Of a DNA stretch of 64,000 bases, positions 47,273-58,199 are shown piece by piece. The notes beneath the pieces were generated by a model. That model was not told the origin of the DNA. It searched no databases and saw only the letters and a program-made list of their open reading frames with translations. Origin of the DNA: Eucommia ulmoides (Eukaryota > Streptophyta > Magnoliopsida > Garryales > Eucommiaceae); assembly GCA_016647705.1 (NCBI GenBank), contig CM028339.1, positions 20,076,803 through 20,140,802 of the forward strand. Reading direction: 5' to 3'. The first letter of the stretch is position 1. Each line of letters starts with the position of its first letter. A program made the position numbers and the translations under genes.

Positions 47273-48575
47273 TGGTAGCAGAATATTACGTCGCTAACTT
47301 ACACTGCAAGTGTACGGGTCAAGTTTTAATATAGATGGGGAGAGTAAGGGTATCATGTCTACAGAGAATGGTTGAGATTATTATTGAGTACTATGATTAT
47401 CATAACCTAATTTTATCTAAGCGGTATAAATTAAGTTTATAATTAATTAATACTAATACTAAGTTAATTAATCTACTTATACTAATACTAATATGAGATG
47501 TTTAGGGAAATATTGCCTAGGGATTAATTTTGTTTACAAAAATGTGTTTGGTCTCGTTTTAGTTTACGTTAACGGCGTTCGACCTATCCGACAATCTTGG
47601 TTCATAAACTCACTCACCACCTCTCTCGAGTGTAAGACGAGTGAATACATGATTTCGTGTTGACGAAAATGTCCCTTTCAACGTCTTAACGACAATAGGT
47701 CATATGAGTCTCGCCCTAACGTCATTGATTGCACACTTTCCAACTCCTTTCCGGTTTATGGGATCGCCGCGTTGTGTTTAACCTAGTCCGAATCCGGGGT
47801 TACCTCTCCCGAGTGTCAAATCCCATATCCTAAATATATCTATCTAAGCATATAATCATGACAAACCGATAAATACAATCAAAATAGCAAAGAATAACCA
47901 TTAACGAAACACAAACTCAAATTAACAATATTTTCATAAATATATTAATCCCTAAACAAAAATCCGTTTAGCTCATGGACATAACCGTTTATACAATGAA
48001 AAAAGAGTTAACCGTGCTCAACTAACTACAGAAGTTAAGAAAATAAAGAAACTTAGCCGTAGTTTGAAGATTTAACGCTAAAAACGCTTTGGGTTCGCTT
48101 CTCCTTCTTCACAACGTGTTCTTCTCCTTCGGAATTGGTTTAAAACTTCCAAAACCTCTCTCTAAAATATCATAACTCTCATGGAGCTCTAATGGCCGGA
48201 TGAGAGGAGAAGAGAGGAAAAATAGAGCAAAAAATATCTAAATAAATATCTAAATCTAGTGCAGAGTGACCGTCGCGGCGGTGGGAATATCGGCACTGTG
48301 TTCGCTGCAGCGGTGGAGAAGACGGTGAGATCAGGGACATCTCAGCAGTTTCACCACTGCGGCTGTGGATATCACTGCTGCGGCAGTGAGTTTACAACAA
48401 CTTAAGCCCTTCTCTACATATTCACCGCCACGGTGGTGGGCTGCTATTATGAATATTTCCTCTGTGCTTGTTTTCCCACCATTCTTGATCTAATTTTATC
48501 GTTATTGATCCATTTTCATGCATTTTCACCTCAAACACCTTATTTATACAAAAACACATAAAAACATAATAAACT
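47273..48575 (-). repeat. Divergent partial LTR at the 3' end
   Basis: Starts TGGTAGCAGAATATTACGTC and follows the LTR plan, including the tandem unit and GC-rich palindromes (48262-48450), but its sequence differs more from 52446-53891 than 48631-49826 does. It breaks off near 48575, before the LTR's TGATAGGTG-type start. Confidence 0.75.
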
Positions 48576-48630
48576 AATTAAATATTATATTGAATTATAT
48601 TGAATATAATGTGTTCGATCTATTAAACTA

Positions 48631-49826
48631 ATTAAACTATAAATATTATATTGAGATTGTTTTGGGAGAATAGATTGTCTAGGGATTAATTTCATTTACA
48701 AATATGTGTTCGATAACATTTTAGTTTATGTTAACAGGATTCGACTTATTCGACAATCTCGGTTCGTAAACTCACTCGCCACCTCTTCCGAGTGTAAGAA
48801 GAGTGAATACGCGACTTCTGGTCAACGAAGAAGTTCCTCTCAATGTCTTAACAATACTACGTCACATGAGTCTCACCCCAACGTCATTGATTGCACACTC
48901 TCCAACTCCCTCCCGGGTTATTGAATCGTCACGTTGTGTTTAACTTAGTCCCAATCTGGGGTTACCTCTCCCGAGTGTCAAACCCCGTATTCTCTATATA
49001 TCATTCTAAGCATATAAACAATACAAGAACGATAAACACAATCAAAATAACGAAGAACATCCGCTAACGAATCACAAATTCAACCAAATCACATTTTCAT
49101 AAATATTATTATTAATCCCCAAACAACACATGTTTAGCCAATGGCCATAACCATATATACAATGTAAAATGAGCTAAACGTGCTCAACAACTACCGAAAT
49201 GAAGAAAATATAGAAAATAAATGAACGACTTAGCCGATATCTGAAGATTTGGTGCTAAAACCGTTGAACGATCACTTTCTTCTTCTTCTTCGGGTTGTGA
49301 GCTCTCCCTTAAAAATCTCTCAACCTCACCCTAAATATATTCTAAGGGGATTAGGGGGTGATAAAATCGGAAGAGAGGAGGAGAGAAAGGGTTTTATAGG
49401 GCTTAAAATATCAAAAAATATCTAATCCTGCGTACAGAGTGACCGCCGCGGCGGTGGGGGTATGTCGGTTTGATCTTTGTCGTAGCGGTGGAGGAAGCAG
49501 TAGATTCAGGGACTTCTCTACAGTTTCACTGCCACGGCGGTAGATATCACCGCTACGACGGTAAGTTTACAGCAACTTAAGGCCCTCTCTGTATTTTCAC
49601 CACCACGGCGGTGGGTTACTATTTTGAATATTGCCTCCTTGCTTGTTTTCCTACCGTTCTTGATCCGATATGATCGTTTATGATCCGTTATCATCCCTTT
49701 TTACCCCACATACCTGATTTATACCAAAAATAATAAAAACATATTAAAACATATAAAAAAAGCTATAAAAATACTCTAAAACTAACAAAATCGATTTGGG
49801 AATAAACAGATAAATCACACTTATCA
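48631..49826 (-). repeat. Partial LTR, close match to the 5' LTR
   Basis: From CTAATTAAACTATAAATATT near 48631 it follows 52627-53891 closely up to the TGATAAGTGTGATTTATCTG start (minus strand) at 49826. About 180 bp corresponding to 52446-52626 are missing at its junction with the divergent LTR. Both sides of the junction carry AACTAATTAAA, a microhomology. Confidence 0.78.
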
Positions 49827-51381
49827 AATAACCCTAATCTTGGAATTTTGCTAGTCCTTGAGCAAAACACTCACACTAAAATGAAAAACACAACTAAATT
49901 AAATAACATAAACAACCTAAATACAAACAAACTAAACATAACGATATGCGAGTTTTGAATTTTTCTATCGACCAAGTCATTTTTCCCTCAATAACCTCCA
50001 ATCATATCAAGTTTAGGCGGTAAAACGCACCATGTGGTGTTCTAAAATTTTGACAATCAATAATGGTGAACACCATTTTAGATCCTGTGAACGTGTTTGT
50101 GCGAGACTCAATAATATAGCTATCCAAGATCAGATTGAATTATCCACCAACGAAACTCACAACTTAGACCGTAAAGGACTAGGATATCTATATGCCTGAT
50201 TGGGGTCCACTCTCCACTAATATAGGGTTGGAAGTTCATAGAGATCAGAAGGACTTGGTTCGGTTTTCGAATATCTGGCCAAGGGTATTTCGGAATAGAA
50301 AATGGATTAACGTTGTTAACTTAACGTTACCCAAGGCTCAACGCTTGGAACATTCACTCTCGAACCCCCCTAGATAAATTGGAAACAATTTCGAACAAAC
50401 ATTTAAGACCGACGTACTCATTTGTCAAAAGAAATGTAAATTAACTATATTTACATAGTTTTTTTTTTTTTTAACGAACCACACCCCCAAACTTATTCTT
50501 TTATTATGATTTCATAGGTGTGGTTTAAATGAAATAAAAATGACAAGTAAGTACTCAAATACCAAACCAATTCGAAGTTCGCCCTAAACCCAACTGCTTA
50601 CTTCAAGTAGCATATACGAATGCTAACTAGATTCACTCAAATTCTGCCTTTAATTCAACGATAAAGGTTTGGAAAAAGATCAACTGGCTAGGGTATTTGT
50701 TCATGTGTTTAGAATTGAAGTGGAATTTAGGTTTTGATAGGGTAACGAGGGATAAACATGTTACATGGTTGGCTTAAAAGGCTCAAGCGACAAAATGAAT
50801 ACCTAAATCACGTCTCCTGAACTACCTCGCCTAGGATTTCACCTCAAGCTTCCCCTCAATCAGGTTCTAGAATCCTTAATTTGTCATGAGTTTAGCTAAT
50901 CGATAATTGACCTAAAATCAATTGAATAACTATACATTGAGTCTATGTGCTCGTGCAAATTAAGATCCACAATAATTTTCACTAAAACGCATTATCAAGC
51001 ACACAGAACACACATGCACGGGTATGACCCTTGACCTCAAAAACAACAAGGGGGTAATATTATCATCGAGTAACGGCCTAGATGAACGCAAAAATTAGCA
51101 TGCACACAACAATAATACTAAAACGTTCTACACTAAATAAACATGCAATACGGTAAAACAATAAAATATACTAATATCCTACACATCACCACCAAACTTA
51201 AAATGGACAATGTCCTTAGCGACCCAATCATCATTCTCAACATATGAAATATAGCATGCTAACGAAGGGAGTTTAGAACACATACTTGGGAGGCAAGAGA
51301 ATCTCGCCTCCGAATCAATTCGACGGAGATGGATCTAACTTATTTTTTTAACCATGGGTTGCCTCCCAACAAGTGCATGGT

Positions 51382-52323
51382 TTAATGTCCTAGGCCCGAC
51401 ATGGAGAACTGCTCGTCAAAGAGCGACTTCTGCCCATAGTAAGTATCAAATAACACTACATACGGGTCTTGGTTCGGTACATCCTCAAGCTTACCGAGAT
51501 TTTGCTCTAATCGACCCAAGTTTTCAATAGGATGTTCCATTGGCTCATGTACTTGGTGGGCATGAAAGGACGTTGCTAACGGCGGTAAAGGACAAGTGCG
51601 CCACATCGGATCCTCGTAGATGTAATCATTTTGGATCGACTGCGGCGTTACCAGTTGGAATTCGAACGGTGAAAATTCATAATGATTAATATCTGAATTT
51701 TCATCGATCTCACCCAAGTACCTCTTGCCTGTCTCCGGTTCCTTGTGGTGGCTTTCGATAAATGTGGCTTGTGTATCTTCTAGTGCCACCACGTCTGACT
51801 CAGCCTCAATCTAGAAAATGAGCTAACCGATTTGTTTCTACAAAGATGTTACAGTTGTATCGATGTCGGAGCAGATCGTCTCGATATAATCAAGATGATC
51901 CTCGTGCTCGTTGAGTCGATCATGCGTCTCCCTCAAGAATCTCTAAGTTTCCCCCATTATAGTAGTGAATATTTTTTCCAGATTGGGGGAAGAATCATCA
52001 TTGTGTTCTGGAGTGTCAATCCATGGCGCCGTAGTATTGAAACTATGAAAATCAAAGGCTGCCATGTCTTCCAGCAACAAATAGGCTTCGTCTACGGTTA
52101 GTTGGTAGAAAGATTTCTTCCTTCCACCCACATTCTGGTTGCGGCTAGTAACCCATTGAGGAAGTTCAGTAGTTGACACTCCCTCGGGAAACGATGGTTC
52201 AGAAACCAGAGTAGCAAATCCTTGTATTGATCCCAAGAATAGTAAAATGGCTCGGAATCCCGTTAAAAGAAACACAAAAGTACCTATCGATCTAATATCT
52301 TCAAGCACCCTGCAGGAAAACAA
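51382..52323 (-). pseudogene. gag: Gag-like remnant of an Athila/Tat-type element
   Basis: Two minus-strand frames (52323-51943, 126 codons; 51792-51382, 136 codons) lie just inside the primer site, where gag belongs. The first contains 'QLTVDEAYLLLEDMAAFDFHSF', which resembles the segment following the capsid in Athila-type Gag (EAY-LIEDMA). The second is acidic, with 'YLGEIDENSDINHYEF', and is not otherwise recognised. Soon after it, on the minus strand near 51375-51345, comes the GGGAGGCAACCC phrase, so protease to integrase are missing. Neither frame is long enough to be a working Gag. Confidence 0.55.
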
Positions 52324-52420
52324 AAATAAAAACTACAAAGAAAAAAACTATAAATAAAAGAAATACCTAAAGTAAAATCGGGTCACTTACTCACAATATC
52401 TATAATAATAAAAAAACACA

Positions 52421-52440
52421 ATCCCCGGCAATGGCGCCAA
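52421..52440 (-). other. Primer-binding site of the compound Gypsy element
   Basis: Minus-strand TTGGCGCCATTGCCGGGGAT, the Athila/Tat-type primer site, 5 bp from the LTR end ATTCCGCTACCA. Confidence 0.85.
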
Positions 52441-52445
52441 AAACT

Positions 52446-53891
52446 TGGTAGCGGAATATTACGTCGCCACTTACACCGCAAGTATACGGGTCAAGTTTTA
52501 GTATAAATAGGGAGAGTAAGGATATCGTGTCCATGGGGATTGATTAATATTATCGAGTACCGTGTTTATCATAACCTAATTTTATCTAGGTGCTAAAAAT
52601 GTAATTATAATTAATTAATACTAATACTAAAATACTAATTAAACTATAAATATTATATTGAGATTGTTTTGAGAGAATATATTGTGTAGGGATTAACTTT
52701 ATTTACAAATACGTGTTCGATCTCGTTTTAGTTTACGTTAACGGTATTCAATTTATCCAACAATCTCGGTTTGTAAACTCACTCGCCACCTCTCCCGAGT
52801 GTAAGACAAGTGAATACACGAATTCGTGTCAATGAAGAAGTCCTCCTCAATGTCTTAACGACATTAGGTCACGTGAGTCTTGCCCCAACGTCATTGATTG
52901 AACACTCTCCAACTCCCTCTCGGGTTATTGGATCGTCACTTTGTGTTTAACTTAGTCCGAATCTGGAGTTACCTCTCCCGAATGTCAAACCCCATATTTT
53001 TTATATATCATTCTAAGCATATAAACAATACAAGAATGATAAACACAATCAAAATAACAAAGAACATCCGCTAACGAAACACAAATTTAACCAAATCACA
53101 TTTTCATAAATATTATTATTAATCCCTAAACAACCCATGTTTAGCCAATGACCATAATCATATATACAATGTAAAATGAGCTAAACATACTCAACAACTA
53201 CCGAAATGAAGAAAATACAGAAAAAAAATAAAAAATGAACAACTTAGCCAATATCTGAAGATTTGGCGCTAAAATCGTTGAACGATCACTTCCTTCTTCT
53301 TCTTCTTCTTCTTCTTCTTCTTCTTCTTCTTGTGAGCTCTCCCTCAAAAATCTCTCAACCTCACCCTAAATATATTCCAAGGGGCTTAAAGGGTGATAAA
53401 ATCAGAAGAGAAGAGGAGATGAAGGGTTTTATAGGGCTCAAAATATAAAAAAAAATATCTAATCTTGCCTGCAGAGTGACCCTCGTGGCGGTGGGATTCA
53501 CCTCCATGGTGGTGGGGTATGTTGGTTTGACGCAGCGGTGGAGGAGGTCGTGGATTCATGGACTTCTCTACAGTTTCACCGTTGCAGCGGTGAATATCAC
53601 CACTATGGTGGTAAGTTTACAACAACTTAAGGCCCTCTCTGCATTTTCACCGCGGCGGCAGTGGGCTGCTATTCTGAATATTGCCTCCTTGCTTGTTTTC
53701 CCACCATTTTTCTACCGTTCTTGATCCGATATGATCGTTTGTGATCTGTTATCGTTTCTTTTTACCCCCACACACTTGATTTATACCAAAAAGAATAAAA
53801 ACATATTAAAACATATAAAAAAAAAAGTTATAAAAATACTCTAAAACTAACAAAATCGATTTGGGAATAAATAGATAAATCACACCTATCA
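52446..53891 (-). repeat. 5' LTR of the compound Gypsy element
   Basis: 1446 bp, complete. It contains a (CTT)n run at about 53290-53332 that is several units longer than in the partial LTR near 49270-49290, and GC-rich palindromic motifs at 53480-53680. Single copy of the 'ACGTGAGTCTTGCCCCAACG' unit. Confidence 0.85.
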
Positions 53892-54759
53892 GTTGGTCCT
53901 TTAAACAAGTTTGGTCGTTTGTTTGTTTATCACAATTTTATCTATCTTATTGCTTTTCTTCTCTTTCTGGTTTCTTTTCTTAACACTAGGAACAAAATCT
54001 TTATATACTGACTATTTTGTTTTTCAGTTAAGGTAATTATTTATGTCGTGGTGCGGCGTTAATTTTATACTTCTATTTTCCTTCTAACACAAATTTCTCA
54101 AACCTTGGCCACGAGCATGTATTGTCATTCGTTGGGGGGGGGGGGAGTAAGGCTAATATGAAAGTACCAATGTAATTGTCTCAAATAATTGTATTTAAAT
54201 TTGTACTTAAATTTTTTGATTTATTAAAAAGTGACATTTACATTTGATTGTAATGTAAAGATGTAGAATCTTCCATTCTTATTCACCTATTGAGAAACTA
54301 CTTATCCGGTAAAAGTTTTTGTCTTGGTTTGTTAGTTATTGTTTATGTTTAATTGAAATAAGTGTAGAATATTGTTTAACTAAGGGAATTATGTCAAAAA
54401 AATTAAAGATATCAATTTTGTTTTTTTTTTTTCTTCATTTGGCAGCCATGCCTTTAGGCACGGGTTATACGCTAGTTATTATATAAAATATCTTGATTAC
54501 ATTTTCGCCTATATATTTTACCTCCAATTTTTAAGAATTATTTAAAGAAATAATTTTATTTTTTAATAATTTATTAATTAAAATTAATTATTTGTAAATA
54601 TGGAATTTATATTTTTGTTTACATATTTTGAGAAATTATTTTAGAAAATAATGTGTTCTTTCTTGCTCATTTTCATTCCTCACAACTTTTCATTTCTCTA
54701 TATTTCTCTCTTCCTAGTTTTAGACCTATACATTTCAAGGGCATAAAAAGAATTAGAGA

Positions 54760-54762
<3 letters not shown>

Positions 54763-54840
<78 letters not shown>
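54763..54840. repeat. Long TA microsatellite
   Basis: About 39 uninterrupted TA units. It lies 27 bp left of the Tat-like LTR. The YIYIYI frame through it is an artefact. Confidence 0.98.
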
Positions 54841-54845
<5 letters not shown>

Positions 54846-54867
54846 TTTTAATATTAAAGTATGAAAT

Positions 54868-55662
54868 TGATTAGGGTAGTTTTGGGCACCTCAGAGTCAG
54901 CACTTAGGACCCAACCACGTGTCAACCCTTGTAATGACAGAGACGTATTCCGAAGTTCAAAACGCCATGCTGGAGCATATACTGACTATGGCTCTTCCCT
55001 GGAATCTTATTTGCACCCAGGAAGGAGCGAGAAGCCTCGCATGGACGTGCCACTTTGAGCTCTGCGTCGTGCCCTCGACGATTAGTTTTAGAGACTCAGC
55101 TGTTCACCTCGACCGGCTCTTATTTTCACCTTGTTTCTTCTCCAGGACTCCACGAATCTCCGCTCTGCTCTACCAGCTCACCGCCGCAGGCTTAACAAAG
55201 GTCTGCGGGCTTTGCCAAATTGGCCCAAAAGCCCAAGCCCAACGATTATCTCGTAAATGCCCTGGATTAGTGGCTAAACACAGAGTTTCGACTAGTTAAT
55301 CATGTTTAGGCCCGACTAATCATCTCCAACGCTTATATATATCGGGGGTTATGTAATCCCGAGGTACGCTTGAATACACTTACATTACGCGCGAGTTCAT
55401 TTGTTTACTTGCTATATTTTGTATATTTTCTCTCTGAACACTAATTACCACGTCAGAGGGGATTCACCAGGACAAACCGCGGTTTGAGCCTTCTGCAGGT
55501 ACACTTCCAAAGGAGCAAGACTCTGGACACAACAAGTCAGTTCTCCCAGGACCCAGTACAGCTCACACGAAGAATTTTCAACCGACGACTCCACCTCAGT
55601 AGGAAGACCAACCTGTCATCCGATTGGACCATACTTGAGGTGTGTACCAATTTTATGCACCA
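54868..55662 (+). repeat. 5' LTR of the Tat-like element
   Basis: Contains a TATA box (CTTATATATATCGGGGG near 55336) and ends TTTTATGCACCA before the primer site. The 126-codon frame 54919-55299 lies within it and is not credible. Confidence 0.88.
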
Positions 55663-55906
55663 AGTGTTTGGCGCCGTCTGTGGGAACCAAGCAAAAAGTC
55701 TTCCCCTGATCACTGCTCTCTGCTCAGCTGAGCTTGACTGATCACAAGGTCCAGTTAGATAGACACAAAATAGAAGAACGAGAAGACATATAAAAAAATC
55801 CAAGTACATACCTACCAGCTCCCACTAAAGAGGATAATTACCCCCCCATGGTCAGGCAGGACCATCTACTCTGCCACCTGGGGCTGTGGGATAGACCTCA
55901 GGAGCT

Positions 55907-57624
55907 ATGGAGGCATCTCGGGTTGATCTCTTTAAATTCCAAATTCAAGAGTTCAAGTCAAATGTACAACTCATCCTCGCGCGCTTGCCACCGCCCCTTG
56001 CTCAGGGTGGACTAGCCCTCCAGCCCGCAACGCCCGAGGGGCTACCTTTAGACCGCAATATTTTTGTGAACACTCTAAATAGGCAGGATCTCAAGGGCCA
56101 CCCCCCGCCTCCTAACCCTGAGTTTGCAAGACATGAGAGGGCCCCCCTGCAATGCCGAGATCTCTACTTCCCCTGTCATAGGAATTTATACCAAGGGATA
56201 TGTCGATGTCCCCTAATGGTCGTGTTTTTTATCGACCTGCTAGGTCCGATTATAGAGGTCGGCGTGATCATGAGGTTGACTCTTACTCACCTTCCTCCCA
56301 TCACCCTATGGCCTGAGCTGTGGACAGTCGAATCCAGATAGAGTCTCAAACAGGAGAGGCTATGGAGCACTTCTTGGTCAACATGGAAGCCCGTCTCCAT
56401 GAGGTACAAGGAGGCCAGGTAGGACCATATGTTATTCCGGAGGTGAATTCTCCTTTTGTGGATGAGGTTCTAGAAGAAGCAGCGTCGAGGCACTTTACCC
56501 AACCCCAGGTGAGTCCGTATGATGAGACCTCAGATCCCGTTGATTACCTATCTATGTTCAAGTCTCATATGGACATGCAGGTAGCCGCTGTAGCTTTGCA
56601 ATATAGAGCCTTTCCCATCACCCTTATAGGTGTTGTAAGATCGTGGTTCCAGAGTTTGAGGCCAGCGTCTATCTCTACCTTTAGGGAACTTGAGCAGTTG
56701 TTCCTGGCTTGTTTCAGTCTTTCCCGACGAAGGCCAAGGACTGTGGCTCATATCCTCACTCTTCAGCAAGAGCCCACTGAATCTTTGGGTGATTACGTTG
56801 AGCGTTTTAACCGAGAAACAAATTTATATGATGATCTTCCTAATGTTGTTGTGCTAAATGCTTTTGTTGACGGGCTCTGGCATCAGAGATTATCTTACGA
56901 TTTCTACTCTAAACCTATTCTCACACTCGATCAAGCTCTTGACTGTGGGACTAGATTCCATGGTGCTGACTTTCATGCTACAACCAAGAGAGGGTAGGTA
57001 GGAGCAAACAAACCGAGAGAATTAGGGAATAGAGGTCCAAATCAAGCCCAAGACTCAAGAAGATCACGAGCTGAAGGGGGGTTTAGAACCCTGCCCAGAG
57101 ACAAGAGACCACTTCCTCCTCCAGGGCGTCACCAACCAGAGTTCACCCGGCTCATGGCCTTAGTGGCCACTTTTTTCGCAGAAAACTCAGGGCAAGACTT
57201 CTTCCCTCATTCGCGGCCCCTGAGAGAAAGGCTGATATAGAGATCGATGACAAAATACTGTGAGTTCCACCAAGACCGAGGTCACTCCACAGAGAACTGT
57301 TTCCAGCTCCGGTAGGAGATTGAAACTCTTGTCCAAGGAGGCTATCTCTGGAACTATGTCCGGAGAGGAAATCAAGAGCAGCTTGACGGGGATGAACCAT
57401 AGAGAGAGTCCTGGGCCTAAAGAAGAAGGCAGAACTGTAATTATCCATCGCCCTAGGGGGCTGAGACTGGAGAGAATCACCAACGCATGGATGGTGAAAT
57501 CAACCACATCCATGGCGGATTCAACTCTGGAGACATATAGAGTCACTAATTTCATACGTCAGGGCACATACGATTTTGAAACAAAAAAGAATATGCCGCT
57601 CAAGCACCCACAAAATGCTGACTA
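55907..57624 (+). pseudogene. gag: Tat-type Gypsy gag, frameshifted
   Basis: A first frame (55907-56341) gives the N-terminal part. The capsid domain continues in another frame, 56320-56997: 'SPYDETSDPVDYLSMFKSHM', 'RAFPITLIGVVRSWFQSLRP', 'ISTFRELEQLFLACF' and 'QEPTESLGDYVERFNRET' are the standard Retrotrans_gag (PF03732) landmarks. After a stop at 56995 the sequence still reads Gag-like in pieces to about 57350, with a histidine-cysteine motif 'YCEFHQDRGHSTENCFQLR' (usual in Tat/Ogre Gag), then degenerates. Gag would form the particle that packages the element RNA. The ORF is broken between N-terminal part and capsid and again before the zinc-binding motif. Confidence 0.88.
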
Positions 57625-57762
57625 GTTGAAGTACAACTTCTATAGGGATGATCCACTTTTGTGAACAACTTCCAGTTTGTACAAAGTGTTGTAGTTTTGC
57701 TTATCAAAATAAAGAATGCATTTTGTGCAATATGTCTTGTGTTTTCTCAGGTCAACGGCATT

Positions 57763-58140
57763 CTGACCCCCTAAGTCGCGTCCCGGCTCTGGGCGTTGCG
57801 AGTGATTCTCCACGGTTACATTCTGACCCCCTGAGTAGCATTTCGGCTCCGGTTGTCACGAGTGATTCTCCACGGTTACATTCCGACCCCCTGAGTCGCA
57901 TCCCAACTCTCGGCGTCATGAGTGATTCTCCATGATTGCATTCTGACCCCCTGAGTCGTAACTTAGCTCTCGACATCACGAGTGGTTCTCCATGGTTACA
58001 TTTTGACCCCCTGAGTCGTATCTTGGCTCTCGGCGTCGCGAGTGGTTCTCCACGGTTACATTTTAACCCCCTGAGTCGCATCCCGACTCTTGGAATCGCG
58101 AATGATTCTCCACAATTGTATTCTGACCCCCTGAGTCGTG
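57763..58140 (+). repeat. 60-bp tandem repeat, about six copies
   Basis: Consecutive units have a period of exactly 60 bp: 'TTCTGACCCCCTGAGTCGCA', then 'TCCCGGCTCTCGGCGTCGCG', then 'AGTGATTCTCCACGGTTACA'. The period is a multiple of three, so open frames with 20-residue repeats (DPLSR-PALGVASDSP in plus, LRGSECN-GE in minus) persist on both strands. A shortened seventh unit follows to about 58200. It lies in the non-coding part of the Tat-like element. Confidence 0.93.
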
Positions 58141-58199
58141 AATGATTCTCTACCTAACGTCCCGACTCTTGGTGTCGTGAGTAACTCTCCGCAAGTCTC

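Larger units (their letters stand above)
47273..53891 (-). mobile_element. Gypsy element with compound 3' LTR, TSD GTTGG
   Basis: In minus orientation the order is: 5' LTR (53891-52446), primer site (52440-52421), internal region (52445-49827), an LTR lacking its last ~180 bp (49826 to about 48631), and a second, more divergent LTR lacking its first part (about 48575 to 47273). The outermost bases are flanked by exact GTTGG copies (47268-47272, 53892-53896), so the whole behaves as one insertion although it holds parts of three LTRs. Internal sequence has Gag-like remnants and no polymerase. It is related to 25438-30770. Confidence 0.82.
43073..54475 (+). mobile_element. Second Helitron, now split by two LTR elements
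   Basis: Directly after the CTAG of the previous Helitron comes TATTATATAAAACAAGACGA, homologous to the 5' ends at 40886 and 41245 but lacking the first TC. The matching 3' end is at 54446-54475: hairpin CCATGCC-TTTA-GGCACGG (one mismatch), then GGTTATACG and CTAG before a T. Sequence before both 3' ends is also alike. Taking out the later insertions (45227-46648 and 47273-53891) leaves about 3.3 kb of original cargo. After the end at 54475 a third TATTATATAAAATATC follows. Confidence 0.6.

Noticed and set aside
54653..54841. 62-codon frame with a long YIYI tail
   Set aside because: Reads through the TA microsatellite.
54919..55299. 126-codon frame in the Tat-like element
   Set aside because: Lies wholly within the 5' LTR and is not preserved in the 3' LTR.
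57752..58145. Plus- and minus-strand repeat-protein frames, and the thought of a CRISPR array
   Set aside because: A 60-bp head-to-tail minisatellite with no unique spacers, in a plant retroelement. Open frames result from a period divisible by three.
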